From contig NZ_FNES01000010.1 of NCBI RefSeq assembly GCF_900100195.1, positions 101,644 through 165,643 of the forward strand: a DNA stretch of 64,000 bases. Direction: 5' to 3'. Of this stretch, positions 1 through 9,138 are shown one piece after another. The translations under genes and the position numbers were made by a program. The notes beneath the pieces were generated by a model. It was not told the origin of the DNA. It saw only the letters and a program-made list of their open reading frames with translations, and did no database searches. How positions within the stretch are numbered: the first letter of the stretch is position 1; the number at the start of each line of letters is the position of its first letter. The stretch is from Billgrantia gudaonensis. GTDB lineage: Bacteria > Pseudomonadota > Gammaproteobacteria > Pseudomonadales > Halomonadaceae.

Positions 1-107
1 CTGGACGCTACTTCTTCCTTCCCTGGAAGAAGCCCCCCGGTTCGACCTATCCCTGGCGCCGCTCGCGTCAGGCGTCAGCCGCTATCCCCCTGAGGTGCTC
101 GGTGCTT

Positions 108-545
108 TCAGCTTTCCAGCAGAAACGTCACCGGTCCGTCGTTGATCAGTTCGACCTGCATGTTGGCGGCGAACTCGCCGCTCGCCACCTGGGGCCAGGC
201 GGTCCGGGCCCGCTCCAGCAGGTAGTGGAAGAGCCGTTCGCCCTCGGCGGGCGGGGCGGCGCTGGAGAAGCTGGGACGTAGCCCCTTGCGAGTATCGGCG
301 GCCAGGGTGAACTGCGATACCAGCAACAGGCCACCTTCCACCTGTTGCAGGTTCAGATTCATCTTGTCGTCGGCATCGGCGAACACCCGGTAGTGCAGCA
401 GTTTGTGCAGCAGCTTGTCGGCGGAGGCTTCGTCGTCTCCCTTCTCGATGCCGATCAGTGCCAGCAGACCCTGGTCGATGCGGCCGGTCTCACGGCCGTC
501 TACCGTCACGCTGGCATGACGAACCCGTTGGATCAGGGCGCGCAT
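108..545 (-). CDS. dtd: D-aminoacyl-tRNA deacylase
   Basis: Hydrolyses D-aminoacyl-tRNA (and glycyl-tRNA-Ala) to protect translation in the cytosol. The 145-residue product has the usual family length. It starts MRALIQRV and carries the [12 protein letters not shown] motif near residue 78 and the C-terminal NDGPVTF (Gly-cisPro) motif, both of which build the active site. An in-frame start 14 codons upstream exists, but those residues do not look like the family, so the ATG at 543-545 was chosen. The next gene on the same strand is a universal stress protein. Recognition is firm. Confidence 0.95.
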   Translation of the reverse strand: MRALIQRVRHASVTVDGRETGRIDQGLLALIGIEKGDDEASADKLLHKLLHYRVFADADDKMNLNLQQVEGGLLLVSQFTLAADTRKGLRPSFSSAAPPAEGERLFHYLLERARTAWPQVASGEFAANMQVELINDGPVTFLLES

Positions 546-602
546 GGCGGGCTTCCCTCCGTGTGGCGAAAGCGCCGAGGGTAGCACGCGGGTCGGGAGC
601 TC

Positions 603-1448
603 TCACCAGGCGCGACACAGCATGATGTCGCAGTGGGGCTCGGTGAGCAGCGCCTCGGTGATATGGCTCTGGCGGCCCAACTGGCCGCGGCTGCCCAGCG
701 CCAGCAGATCCGGGGGTTGGCGGCGCAGGCGGGTCAGCAGCACCTCGAGGGGATCGCCCTGCTCCAGCACCAGCTCCAGCTCCGGCACGTCGTCGAGTTC
801 GCTCATCAGCCGGTCGACCTCGCGTTCCAGCTGGTTGCGCAGGCGCCCCACCTCACGGTCGCGCCAGCGGGCATAGTCGCCCTGGGAGCCTAGTTCGCGT
901 TCGCCGGGAATGTCCCAGGCGTGCAGCAGCGTCAGCCGGGCCTCGGGAAACCGTTTGAGGGTTTCGCGCAAGGTATGGCGGCAGGCCAGCGAGAAGTCCA
1001 CCGGCACCAGAACGTCCTCCCAGTCGCGGCTGGCCGGCTGGCTCACCGACAACACGGGGCACGGGGCGCTGCGCAGCACCCTGGCCAGCGTGGTGCCGGC
1101 CACCAGATCGGGCTGGCCGCGCTTGCGGTGGGAGCCCAGCACGATCATGTCCACCTCGCGGTCGTGCGCTTCGCGTACGATCTCGGCATAGGGGGCGCCA
1201 GCTACCGTTTGCAGCAGAGTGCGCGGCTCGGGAAGGGCATAGTCTTCGCGGATGTCCGTCAGCGTGGCCTGCATGTCGGCGACCACGGCATCCTCCAGGT
1301 CGTGCAGCACGCGGTGGGGCAGGTAGGGGTCGAGTACGTGGACGACATCGAGGCGCGCACCGTTCTCGGTGGCCAGGCGAATGGCGCGGGCGAAGGCGGC
1401 ACGGTTCTCGGCGGACAGGTCGCAGGCGAAGAGCAGGGTCTGGGTCAT
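603..1448 (-). CDS. Universal stress protein, tandem UspA domains
   Basis: Cytosolic stress protein of 281 residues made of two UspA (Rossmann-like) domains, roughly residues 4-135 and 145-281. The first ends in an ATP-binding-type segment with VLGSHRKRG followed by PVLSVSQ. The second has LALGSRGQLG followed by CDIMLCRAW, a looser match that may bind nucleotide poorly. The ATG at 1446-1448 was chosen because GGGAGGGAG precedes it at good spacing; the open frame extends further upstream without family similarity. The precise role of tandem Usp proteins is generally unknown, though many respond to stationary phase or membrane stress. Confidence 0.9.
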   Translation of the reverse strand: MTQTLLFACDLSAENRAAFARAIRLATENGARLDVVHVLDPYLPHRVLHDLEDAVVADMQATLTDIREDYALPEPRTLLQTVAGAPYAEIVREAHDREVDMIVLGSHRKRGQPDLVAGTTLARVLRSAPCPVLSVSQPASRDWEDVLVPVDFSLACRHTLRETLKRFPEARLTLLHAWDIPGERELGSQGDYARWRDREVGRLRNQLEREVDRLMSELDDVPELELVLEQGDPLEVLLTRLRRQPPDLLALGSRGQLGRQSHITEALLTEPHCDIMLCRAW

Positions 1449-1609
1449 GGTGACTCCCTCCCATGTCGGATGATCCCGGCGGGACAGTCTCAGCATGGGT
1501 GGGGAGTCACGGTACTGCAAGCGCGCCCGCTTACCACCTAGGGTAATGGCAGTCGAACACGACGAGGTGCGCGACAGGCCGAGAGCAACCTAACTGCGAT
1601 AGCCCTACC

Positions 1610-2422
1610 TTACCACCAGGCGTGGAAGTGATGGACTGGCCCCTGGCCCTGACCCACGTCAAGGCGCGAGCTCGCCGTCAGCGCTGCTTCTAGCCATGCT
1701 TTGGCGGTGGTCACTGCATCGGGCAGGGCGTCGCCATGGGCCAGGCGAGCGGCGATTGCCGAAGAGAGCGTGCACCCCGTGCCGTGGAGGTTGGCGGTAT
1801 CGACCCGTGAGCCTTCGAGCCAGATCGCATCGCCAGCGGTGATCAGTAGGTCGGGGCACTCCCTCCCGGGTAGGTGGCCTCCCTTGAGCAGGGTCGCTCC
1901 GGCACCCAGGTCGCGCAGGGGGGCGGCCAGTGCTTCCATCGCGGTACGGCTGTGCGGCGTCAGTCGATCGAGCAGCACCGCTGCCTCCGGCAGGTTGGGA
2001 GTGACAACGTCGGCGAGCGGTACCAGCAGATCGCGCACTGCAGCGATGCCGGCATCGTCGACCAATACGTCGCCACTCTTGGCCACCATGACCGGATCGA
2101 GGACGATCCACCGCGGCCGGCAGCGTTCGAGTGACGCACGAATCGTCTCGGCGACGTCGCGGCTGGCCACCATGCCGATCTTCACGGCGTCGATGGTGAC
2201 GTCGTCGAGCAACGTGGCGAGCTGGGTGTCGATGAAGCCGGACGGTATGGGGTGAACGCCGCTGACGCCGCGCGTGTTCTGGGCGGTCAAGGCGGTGATC
2301 ACGCTGGTACCATAGACGCCGAGTGCCGAGAAGGTCTTGAGGTCGGCCTGGATGCCGGCGCCGCCGCTGGGATCGGAGCCGGCAATGGTCAGCGCATTGG
2401 GTATCGTTCGAGACTGTGTCAT
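1610..2422 (-). CDS. thiD: Hydroxymethylpyrimidine/phosphomethylpyrimidine kinase
   Basis: Phosphorylates HMP and then HMP-phosphate in thiamine biosynthesis. The 270-residue PfkB/ribokinase-fold protein opens with the substrate-binding segment [21 protein letters not shown]. It has DPVMVAKSG in the middle and the anion-hole/catalytic region [14 protein letters not shown] (catalytic Cys of the GTGC motif) near the end. ATG at 2420-2422 is preferred over a TTG six codons upstream; neither has a clear ribosome binding site. It stands alone, divergent from a small membrane protein, with no other thi gene nearby. Confidence 0.95.
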   Translation of the reverse strand: MTQSRTIPNALTIAGSDPSGGAGIQADLKTFSALGVYGTSVITALTAQNTRGVSGVHPIPSGFIDTQLATLLDDVTIDAVKIGMVASRDVAETIRASLERCRPRWIVLDPVMVAKSGDVLVDDAGIAAVRDLLVPLADVVTPNLPEAAVLLDRLTPHSRTAMEALAAPLRDLGAGATLLKGGHLPGRECPDLLITAGDAIWLEGSRVDTANLHGTGCTLSSAIAARLAHGDALPDAVTTAKAWLEAALTASSRLDVGQGQGPVHHFHAWW

Positions 2423-2467
2423 GAGGTCAAGGTATCGCAAGGCAGTATCAAAGCGTGAAAGTCACCC

Positions 2468-2899
2468 GTGCTGAGTCTATTCGTGGTGTCGCTGGTCAGC
2501 GCTACCCTGCTGCCGGGGGGCTCCGAGGTGTGGCTGGCCCGGCTCTGGTGCCGGGGCGAGCACGTGCTCATGCTATGGGCGGTGGCCACGTTCGGCAACA
2601 CTCTGGGTAGCCTGATCAACGTCACCTTGGGGCGCTATGCCAGACGCTTCCAGGACCGCCGCTGGTTTCCCGCCTCACGCGAGGGGCTGGTGCGCGCCGA
2701 GCGCTGGTACCGGCGTTTCGGCGAGTGGAGCCTGCTGGCCTCCTGGGCGCCGATAGTGGGTGACCCACTCACGGTTCTGGCCGGCGTGCTGCGCTTGCCC
2801 TGGTGGCGGGCCCTGCTGCTGATCGCCCTGGCCAAGGGGAGCCGCTATGCGGTCGTGCTCCTCCTGGCTCAGGCGTGGCTGGCTCCACTCTGCCAGTAG
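2468..2899 (+). CDS. YqaA-type DedA-like membrane protein
   Basis: Small integral membrane protein of 143 residues with about four hydrophobic segments. It shows the YqaA/DedA-like (SNARE-associated) signature [14 protein letters not shown] near residue 43 and [15 protein letters not shown] near residue 97. Members of this superfamily act in lipid or proton-coupled transport, but the YqaA branch has no settled function. It starts with GTG at 2468, and no better start is available in frame. It is divergent from thiD (45 bp apart) and convergent with the TRAP permease to its right. Confidence 0.8.
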   Translation: MLSLFVVSLVSATLLPGGSEVWLARLWCRGEHVLMLWAVATFGNTLGSLINVTLGRYARRFQDRRWFPASREGLVRAERWYRRFGEWSLLASWAPIVGDPLTVLAGVLRLPWWRALLLIALAKGSRYAVVLLLAQAWLAPLCQ

Positions 2900-2921
2900 T
2901 TCCTTGTCCGACATCCCTGTC

Positions 2922-4334
2922 CTACAGAATCGAAGGCAGCCAGGTGGCCAGGCCCGGGAACAGCGCCAGGGCCAGAAGCATGCCGAGCTGCAGCAGGATG
3001 AAGGGAATCACGCCCTTGTAGATGGCCGACGTGGGGACGGATTCCGGTGTCACCCCGCGCAAATAGAAGAGAGCGAAGCCGAACGGCGGAGTGAGGAAGG
3101 AGGTCTGCAGGTTCACTGCGATCATGATGCCCAGCCAGATGGGGTCGATGTCCATCATCAGCAGTACCGGACCGACGATCGGCACCACCACGAAGGTGAT
3201 TTCGATGAAGTCGAGGATGAAGCCGAGCAGGAAGATCACCAGCATCACCACCAGAGTGGCGCCCACCACGCCGCCCGGCAATGATTCGAACAGCTCGGTG
3301 ACCAGCGCCTCGCCGCCGAAGGCGCGAAACACCAGCGAGAAGAGCGCGGCACCGATCAGGATCATGAACACCATGCTGGTCACCTGGGTCGTGGCGTAGA
3401 CCGATTCGCGCAGCATGGACAGGTCGACGCGACGGTTGGCCAGTGCCAGCAACAGCGCGCCCGTGGCGCCTACCGCCGAGGCTTCCGTGGGCGTGGCCAG
3501 GCCACCGAGTATCGAGCCCAGCACAGCGATGATGAGAAGCACTGGCGGTATGAGTCCCTTGAACAGCAGCGGCCATAGGCTGCCGGCATGGCCCAGCTCG
3601 GCCATCAGGGCCTCGCGGTCGGCGGCTGGCGCTGCCTGGGGGCGCAGCCAGGCGGTGATCGTCACGTAAAGGATATAAGCGACCACCAGCAGCAGGCCGG
3701 GAATCAGCGCTCCGACGAACAGGTCGCCTACCGATACCGTTTTGGGGCTCCAGACGCCCATGGCGAGCTGGGCCTGCTGGTAGGCATTGGACAGCACGTC
3801 ACCCAGCAGCACCAGGGCGATGGATGGCGGGATGATCTGCCCCAGGGTGCCGGTGGCGCAGATGCTGCCCGTGGCAAGCTGTGGGGAATAGCCGCGCTTG
3901 AGCATCGTGGGCAGCGACAGCAGGCCCATGGTGACCACCGTGGCGCCGACGATGCCGGTGGAGGCAGCCAGCAGCATGCCCACCAGCACCACGGCGATGC
4001 CCAGACCGCCCCGCAGTGCGCCGAACAGCAGCGTCATGGCGTCGAGCAGCGTCTCGGCAACCCGCGACTTCTCCAGCAGCACCCCCATGAGCACGAACAG
4101 CGGCACGGCCAGCAGGGTCTGATTGGTCATGATGCCGTAGAGGCGGTTGGGCATGGCTTCCAGGTAGCGTGCCTCGAAAGGCACCGGCACGCCCAACTGG
4201 AGCAGGAAATGGCCGAGGCCGGCGAACAGCAGAGCGGTACCGGCCAGCGTCAGCGCCACCGGATAGCCGAGCATCAGGGCCGCGCAGACGGTAGCAAACA
4301 ACAGCAGCGGCAGGAATTCGAGCAGCACCTCCAC
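2922..4334 (-). CDS. TRAP transporter large permease (DctM family)
   Basis: Twelve-helix class membrane protein of 470 residues, the ion-coupled translocation subunit of a TRAP transporter. Recognisable DctM segments are LLAVPLFVLMGVLLEKS, GTLGQIIPPSIALVLLGD, GGLATPTEASAVGA and NLQTSFLTPPFGFALFYLRG. The long form with an extra loop around residues 180-250 is typical of the mannitol/chloroaromatic-type DctM subgroup. It starts with GTG two bases after the small permease stop, so the two are translationally coupled. No periplasmic binding protein gene lies nearby. The substrate cannot be read from sequence. Confidence 0.9.
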   Translation of the reverse strand: MEVLLEFLPLLLFATVCAALMLGYPVALTLAGTALLFAGLGHFLLQLGVPVPFEARYLEAMPNRLYGIMTNQTLLAVPLFVLMGVLLEKSRVAETLLDAMTLLFGALRGGLGIAVVLVGMLLAASTGIVGATVVTMGLLSLPTMLKRGYSPQLATGSICATGTLGQIIPPSIALVLLGDVLSNAYQQAQLAMGVWSPKTVSVGDLFVGALIPGLLLVVAYILYVTITAWLRPQAAPAADREALMAELGHAGSLWPLLFKGLIPPVLLIIAVLGSILGGLATPTEASAVGATGALLLALANRRVDLSMLRESVYATTQVTSMVFMILIGAALFSLVFRAFGGEALVTELFESLPGGVVGATLVVMLVIFLLGFILDFIEITFVVVPIVGPVLLMMDIDPIWLGIMIAVNLQTSFLTPPFGFALFYLRGVTPESVPTSAIYKGVIPFILLQLGMLLALALFPGLATWLPSIL

Positions 4335-4335
4335 G

Positions 4336-4905
4336 TCAGATTCCCTCCTGATGATCGGGGGTGTCCGGTCGGGCCGGCGGGGGGTCGTGAGGGGCGCTTC
4401 CGCGCAGGATCAGCCACTGACGCACTGCCTGGGCGACGCCCTGCAACAGGAGTAGTGCCACCATGACCAGGATCAGCGTCTTGAGCAGGAAGATGCCGGG
4501 AATGCCGCCGTCCGGCGAGCGCTCGAGGATCGCCCAACTGCTCAGTACGTAGTCCAGGCTGCTGACGGCGATGAACAGCGTGACCGGCAGCAGCAGCAGC
4601 AGGGTGCCGGCGAGGTCGATGGCGGCCCGGCCTCGGGTCGATAGCTTGCGGTAGAAGATATCCACGCGCACATGGCCGTCGCGGCGCAGCGTCCAGGCCG
4701 CGCCCAGCATGAAGACGGCGGCATGCATGTACATGACCGACTCCTGTATCACGATGCTGTGGATGCCGAAGACGTAACGCATGACCACGATGGCGAACTG
4801 CAGCAGCATCATGATCAGTACCAGCCAGGCGACAGAGCGCCCCACGGCCTCGGTCAGGTCATCGAGCCGTCGCAGTACAGCCCGTTCACGATTCGTGGAG
4901 GGCAT
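4336..4905 (-). CDS. TRAP transporter small permease (DctQ family)
   Basis: Four-helix small membrane subunit of a TRAP transporter, 189 residues from the ATG at 4903-4905 (MPSTNRERAV). DctQ features are the RYVFGIHSIVIQESVMY segment in helix 2, the charged GHVRVDIFY loop, and a hydrophobic C-terminal helix pair. The frame stays open for 27 more codons upstream but loses similarity. It is the first gene of a two-gene operon with the large permease. The expected dctP partner is absent on both sides, so the transporter either uses a distant binding protein or is a remnant. Confidence 0.88.
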   Translation of the reverse strand: MPSTNRERAVLRRLDDLTEAVGRSVAWLVLIMMLLQFAIVVMRYVFGIHSIVIQESVMYMHAAVFMLGAAWTLRRDGHVRVDIFYRKLSTRGRAAIDLAGTLLLLLPVTLFIAVSSLDYVLSSWAILERSPDGGIPGIFLLKTLILVMVALLLLQGVAQAVRQWLILRGSAPHDPPPARPDTPDHQEGI

Positions 4906-4969
4906 GAAGACTCTCTCGTTGGTTGATGCGGATAACGGGAGGGCATCATCGCCGATTCGCTGCGACGAG

Positions 4970-5842
4970 TCATCCCTGCGTCTCAACGTCGCGTTGCCAA
5001 GCCCTGTCGTGGACCAGAGCGGAGAGGGTCTCGTGACACGCCGGCGGCAACTCCACGTCGACGGCGATTGGCAGGTGGTCGGAAAAGAGATGGTCGAGAA
5101 CGCGCACGTGGCGCGTCGCCAGGGTGTTCGAGATCAGGATGTGGTCGAGGGCCCTGCGCGGCTGCCATGACGGATAGCTGAGCATCGGGCGTACCGGATG
5201 AAGCGGCAGGGATGCACAGAAGCGCCGGTGGCCGTGCAGCTGTTCCGGCGTGCAGTTGAGGTCGCCCATGACCACCACATGGCGCAGTGGCTGAATGAGC
5301 TCGCTCAGGTAGTCGAGCTGGCGCACGCGACCACGGTGGCTGAGCGCCAGGTGAGCGACGAACAGATGGAGGGCATTGGGTCCCTCGCCGAAGCGCGCAT
5401 GAATGGCACCCCGGCCGGGCAGGGTGCCGGGTAGGCGGTGCTCTTCCAACTGGGAGGGGCCCAGGCGCGAGAGCAGCCCGTTGCTGTGCTGGGCGATGCG
5501 GCCCAGGTTGCGGTTGAGCTGCTGGTAATGATGCGGGAAGCCGGCATGACTGGCCAGGTACTCGACCTGGTTGACGTGGCTGGAGCGGAAACTGCCTCCG
5601 TCGACCTCCTGAAGGCCGACCATGTCGAAGCGACTCAGCACCTCGCTGATCATGTCCAGGCGTCGCTGGCGCCGGGGATGGGGCAGGAGGTGCTGCCAGC
5701 TGCGCGTCAGATAGTGGTGATAGGCCGACGTCTGGATGCCGACCTGCAGGTTGAAGGTGAGCAGCCTGAGCCGCCCCCCCTCGAGGAGCGGCGAGCGGGC
5801 CTCGGCCAAGTGTGACGAGCGCTCAGTCTGCACGTTCCTCAC
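4970..5842 (-). CDS. Endonuclease/exonuclease/phosphatase family protein
   Basis: Metal-dependent phosphodiesterase of the EEP fold, about 290 residues. The catalytic set is visible: LLTFNLQVG (Asn), GLQEVDGG (Glu, metal ligand), VVVMGDLNCTP (Asp and Asn), ALDHILIS and FSDHLPI (Asp-His pair). The real substrate (DNA, phospholipid or other phosphodiester) cannot be decided. It lies directly downstream of dsbA on the same strand and probably overlaps its 3' end. Possible starts are GTG at 5840-5842 or GTG at 5831-5833, the latter with GAGGA just upstream. There is no signal peptide, so it is probably cytosolic. Confidence 0.85.
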   Translation of the reverse strand: MRNVQTERSSHLAEARSPLLEGGRLRLLTFNLQVGIQTSAYHHYLTRSWQHLLPHPRRQRRLDMISEVLSRFDMVGLQEVDGGSFRSSHVNQVEYLASHAGFPHHYQQLNRNLGRIAQHSNGLLSRLGPSQLEEHRLPGTLPGRGAIHARFGEGPNALHLFVAHLALSHRGRVRQLDYLSELIQPLRHVVVMGDLNCTPEQLHGHRRFCASLPLHPVRPMLSYPSWQPRRALDHILISNTLATRHVRVLDHLFSDHLPIAVDVELPPACHETLSALVHDRAWQRDVETQG

Positions 5843-6464
5843 GGACCTTGTCGACCAGGGCAGCAGCGATCTGCGGCATGTTGTCGAGGCTGCCGGCACT
5901 GTTCGGCGTGACCAGGTAGCGGCCGTCGATCATGAGTGCCGGGACGCCTCTGAGGCGCATGTCGCGCATCCGGGAATGGGCCTGATTCACTTGGCTCTTG
6001 ACGCCGAAGGCATCCAGAGCGTCATGCGCTTCCTCTTCGCTCACGCCGTAGTCGCTGAACAGTTCGGCGACCTCGTCCATGTCGGTGAGCGAGCGATTTT
6101 CCTCATGGATGGCATGAAAGATGTCGGCGTGGGCCTCTTCGCGGATACCCAGCTCCTCGGCGGCGTAGAAGACCCGGGCATGGGTGTTCCAGTCGCCGCC
6201 CATGGTGGCCGGCATGTGCACGACCTCGACGTCATCGTCCAGCGTCGCATACCAGTCGCGGACGTGGCTCTGCAGGTTGTAGCAGTGCGGGCAGCCGTAC
6301 CAGAAGGCTTCGGTGACTTCGATCTTGTCCTCGGCGACCTGAGTCTCGACCGGCTCTTCGAGCACCTCGTAGTGTTCGCCTTCGACCAGCGATTGAGCCG
6401 TGGCCAGGGTGGACAGGGCGAGGGCGGCCAGCGCCATGGCCATTAACGGGATCGTCTTGCGCAT
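5823..6464 (-). CDS. dsbA: Thiol:disulfide interchange protein DsbA
   Basis: Periplasmic oxidase that introduces disulfides into exported proteins. The 213-residue precursor has a Sec signal peptide (hydrophobic core MAMALAALALSTLATAQ). It carries the redox site WYGCPHCYN at about residue 57 (CPHC, the DsbA dipeptide) and the cis-proline loop GVPALMI near residue 164. ATG at 6462-6464 is supported by AAGGAGA upstream. It is separated by a terminator-like hairpin from the cytochrome c4 gene on the same strand. Both products are periplasmic thiol- or redox-related proteins, a common pairing in this group. Confidence 0.95.
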   Translation of the reverse strand: MRKTIPLMAMALAALALSTLATAQSLVEGEHYEVLEEPVETQVAEDKIEVTEAFWYGCPHCYNLQSHVRDWYATLDDDVEVVHMPATMGGDWNTHARVFYAAEELGIREEAHADIFHAIHEENRSLTDMDEVAELFSDYGVSEEEAHDALDAFGVKSQVNQAHSRMRDMRLRGVPALMIDGRYLVTPNSAGSLDNMPQIAAALVDKVREERAD

Positions 6465-6550
6465 GCTGCATGTCTCCTTGGTGGAACGGTCGATGTGCCG
6501 AGTGGGCATCGCTTCCTTGGAGCCGGTAACCGCAGCCGGGTTCCCGGCCC

Positions 6551-6585
6551 ACGAAAAGACGAAGGCGGCCGAGCGCCGCCTTCGT
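6551..6585 (-). terminator. Rho-independent terminator after cytochrome c4 gene
   Basis: Perfect 11-bp stem (6559-6569 with 6575-6585, ACGAAGGCGGC) and a 5-base loop. On the minus strand it is followed by a short U-rich CTTTTCG tract. It lies between the cytochrome gene and dsbA, so dsbA probably has its own promoter. Confidence 0.75.
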
Positions 6586-6632
6586 GAAACCTCGGCCGGA
6601 AGCGGCCCGCCGCGACGCGGTTACGGCATCGC

Positions 6633-7253
6633 TCAGTGCAGCCCCAGGATGTAGTTGGCCACGGCTTCCATGTCGTCATCGCTCATCTTGGAGGCGATGT
6701 CACGCATGATGGCGTTGGGATCGTTGGCGCGCTCGCCGGCGGCGAAGTCCTGCAGCGTGCTCACGGTGTATTCGGCGAACTGACCGGAGACGGCCGGATA
6801 GCCGGCGGTGCCGATGCCCTCGCCAGTGGGGGTGTGGCAGGCGGCGCAAGCCGGAATGCCCTTGGCCATGTCGCCGGCGCGGTAGAGCTCCTCGCCACGG
6901 GCCAGCAGCGCCTCGTCGTCCTTGGCCTGGCCGACGTTGGGGTCCTGCTCGGCGAAGTAGGCGGCCACGTCCCAAGCGTCCTGGTCGGAGAAGTCGTCGA
7001 CCTGGCCGGCCATTTCGGCCACTTCGCGGTTACCGTCGCGAATGTCCATGATCTGCTTGGCCGTGTAGGACATCTTCTGGCCGGCGAGGTGCGGGAAAGA
7101 GGGGGCGGAGCTGATGCCTTCCTGCCCATGGCAGGCGGCGCAGGGCTGCGCCTTCTCCTCGCCGGCAGCGGGGTCTGCGTCCGCTGCCATATCCGCGTGG
7201 GCGGCGCCGACGGCGCCCATGGTGAATGCCAGGCTTGCCAGTAACTTTCTCAT
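6633..7253 (-). CDS. Diheme cytochrome c4
   Basis: Periplasmic electron carrier, 206 residues, with a signal peptide (MRKLLASLAFTMGAVGAAHA). Two class I cytochrome c domains each carry a heme motif: CAACHGQEG near residue 37 and CAACHTPTG near residue 134. Methionine ligands are probably supplied by the downstream QKMSYTAKQIM- and ASKMSDDDME-type segments. The two-domain layout is that of cytochrome c4, which feeds terminal oxidases. The start was placed at 7251-7253 because the upstream open frame has no signal peptide. It is divergent from engB, as in many gammaproteobacteria. Confidence 0.93.
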   Translation of the reverse strand: MRKLLASLAFTMGAVGAAHADMAADADPAAGEEKAQPCAACHGQEGISSAPSFPHLAGQKMSYTAKQIMDIRDGNREVAEMAGQVDDFSDQDAWDVAAYFAEQDPNVGQAKDDEALLARGEELYRAGDMAKGIPACAACHTPTGEGIGTAGYPAVSGQFAEYTVSTLQDFAAGERANDPNAIMRDIASKMSDDDMEAVANYILGLH

Positions 7254-7506
7254 TGCTGATCCACTATGCCGTTGTGTTTGATTACCGGTACGCATCCTGG
7301 GTGCCGCCCAGATCCCGCTGGTGCCAGGCCGGGCTCGCCCTGTCGCGCTACAGCGACTCTCCCCGCGGTCGCTGCCGACGAGAGCACGGTGGTACACTAG
7401 CGCGCCCAGGTCGCAGACAAAAGACACTGCATTATAACGAATCCCCCGCCTATCGGGAATGCAGGCCGCTCCCCCGGGCGATGACCCTTTGCCGCACAGT
7501 GATGCC

Positions 7507-8124
7507 ATGCCTCGACTCAACTACCACACCGCCCGTTTTCTCACCAGTTCGCCGACGCTCGAGCAGTGTCCGCCCGACGCCGGTGCCGAGGTGGCTTTCG
7601 CGGGCCGTTCCAACGCCGGCAAGTCCAGCGCCATCAATGCACTGACGCAGCAGAAGGCATTGGCTCGGACGTCGCGGACGCCGGGGCGAACGCAGCTGAT
7701 CAACTTCTTCACCGTGGCCGGCGATGCCGACCGTCGGCTGGTGGATCTGCCGGGCTACGGCTATGCCAAGGTACCCGAGAAGGTCAAGCTGGAGTGGCAG
7801 CGCCACCTTTCCGACTATCTGCGCGCGCGCCGTTCGCTCAGGGGCGTGGTGCTGATGATGGATGTGCGTCACCCGCTCACGGAGTTCGACCAGATGATGC
7901 TGGGCTGGGCCGATGAGCAGGACATGCCGGTACGCATCCTGCTGACCAAGGCCGACAAGCTGAAACCGGGGGCGGCCCGGGGGGCGCTTCAGCAGGTTCG
8001 CCACCGTTTGCAGGAGTGGGAGGATCTGGTGAGCGTTCAGCTGTTCTCGGCACTCAAGCGTCAAGGCGTGGACGAGGCGGCGGCGCAACTGGATGCATGG
8101 CTGCTCGACGACCCCGCCGGGTGA
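7507..8124 (+). CDS. engB: Ribosome biogenesis GTPase EngB (YihA)
   Basis: Essential TRAFAC-class GTPase needed for large ribosomal subunit assembly and cell division; 205 residues, the normal size. G motifs are all present: G1 [10 protein letters not shown]2 [10 protein letters not shown]3 [11 protein letters not shown]4 LLTKADK and G5 SALK. The ATG at 7507 gives the family N terminus ([15 protein letters not shown]). An upstream ATG at 7459 in the same frame adds 16 residues without similarity. It is divergent from cytochrome c4, whose promoter shares the 253-bp spacer, and convergent with xerC. Confidence 0.96.
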   Translation: MPRLNYHTARFLTSSPTLEQCPPDAGAEVAFAGRSNAGKSSAINALTQQKALARTSRTPGRTQLINFFTVAGDADRRLVDLPGYGYAKVPEKVKLEWQRHLSDYLRARRSLRGVVLMMDVRHPLTEFDQMMLGWADEQDMPVRILLTKADKLKPGAARGALQQVRHRLQEWEDLVSVQLFSALKRQGVDEAAAQLDAWLLDDPAG

Positions 8125-8223
8125 GCAGTGCCCCGCCAGCGAACGGCCGTCACGACCCGACGACGCAAGCCGTACCCAGTCGGTAGCGATTTTCCGTGAT
8201 GCCCCTCGGCAACCGGCGTCCGT

Positions 8224-9138
8224 TCATTCGGGGCTTGGGTCGTGGCGGCGGCGGTGGGCGCGTGGATGGGCGGCATCGTAGCTCTCCGCCAGGTGCTGCC
8301 AGTCCAGCCGCGTGTAGACCTGGGTGGTAGCGAGGTTGGCATGGCCGAGCAGCTCCTGCACGGCCCGCAGATCCTGGCTCGACTCCAGCAGGTGGCTGGC
8401 GAAGGAGTGGCGCAGACGGTGCGGATGCAGGTGCTCGGGCAGGCCGCGGCGGCGTGCCAATTCGCTGAGGCGCTTCTGGATGGCGCGATGCCCGAGTCGT
8501 CCGCCTCGGGCGCCGACGAACAGCGCCGGCTCGCCGTCGCCGGCCAGCTGGCCGCGCACCGCCAGCCAGGCGGTCAGCGCCTGGCTGGCGCGCCTGCCCA
8601 CCGGTACCTGACGCGGTTTACCGCCCTTGCCGGTGACGCGTACGCGCTGCGCCTGCAGGTCGCCGAGGTCGAGGCCGGCCAGTTCGGCCAGACGCAGGCC
8701 GCTGGAGTAGAAGAGTTCCACCATGGCTTGATCGCGCCTGGCCAGCGGCGTGTCGTCATGGGGCGTGTCGAGAAACCTCGCCAGTTGGTCGGCGTCCAGC
8801 GGTTTGGGCAGGTGGGACGGCTGGCGCGGCGCAGGGGCGAGGCTCACCGGATTGTGGGTCAGTACGCCCCGGGCCACCAGGTGAGCGGCGAATCGCGAGA
8901 TCGCGGCGCGGCGCCTTGCCAGGCTGCGTGGCGCCAGGCCGCGGGCGCGTTCGGCTCCCAGGAAGCGCCTTATCCGTGCTGCATCCAGCTCGCCGGCATC
9001 GTGGACTCCCTGCGCTTCCAGAAAGCCGGCGAGCGCCTCGAGATCATGACGATAGGCGCTCACCGTTGCGGGGCTGGCGGTAGCCGCCAGTTCGGCGAGG
9101 CAGGCGGCCACCTGGGCGCGCAGGGTGCTGTCAGCCAT
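8224..9138 (-). CDS. xerC: Tyrosine recombinase XerC
   Basis: Site-specific recombinase that resolves chromosome dimers at dif together with XerD and FtsK. The protein has 304 residues: an N-terminal SAM-like core-binding domain (about 1-95) and a catalytic domain. Catalytic residues are visible as Arg in SGLRLAELAG, Lys in VTGKGGK, His-x-x-Arg in HPHRLRHSFASH, His in LLGHANLATT and the nucleophile Tyr in QVYTRLD. The start overlaps the DUF484 gene by 8 bases. The arrangement dapF-DUF484-xerC is the standard gammaproteobacterial order, which separates it from XerD and phage integrases. Confidence 0.95.
   Translation of the reverse strand: MADSTLRAQVAACLAELAATASPATVSAYRHDLEALAGFLEAQGVHDAGELDAARIRRFLGAERARGLAPRSLARRRAAISRFAAHLVARGVLTHNPVSLAPAPRQPSHLPKPLDADQLARFLDTPHDDTPLARRDQAMVELFYSSGLRLAELAGLDLGDLQAQRVRVTGKGGKPRQVPVGRRASQALTAWLAVRGQLAGDGEPALFVGARGGRLGHRAIQKRLSELARRRGLPEHLHPHRLRHSFASHLLESSQDLRAVQELLGHANLATTQVYTRLDWQHLAESYDAAHPRAHRRRHDPSPE

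Noticed and set aside
11..32. Hairpin CTTCTTCC/GGAAGAAG near the left edge
   Set aside because: No U-tract follows and the gene it would serve lies outside the window, so a terminator call is not supported.
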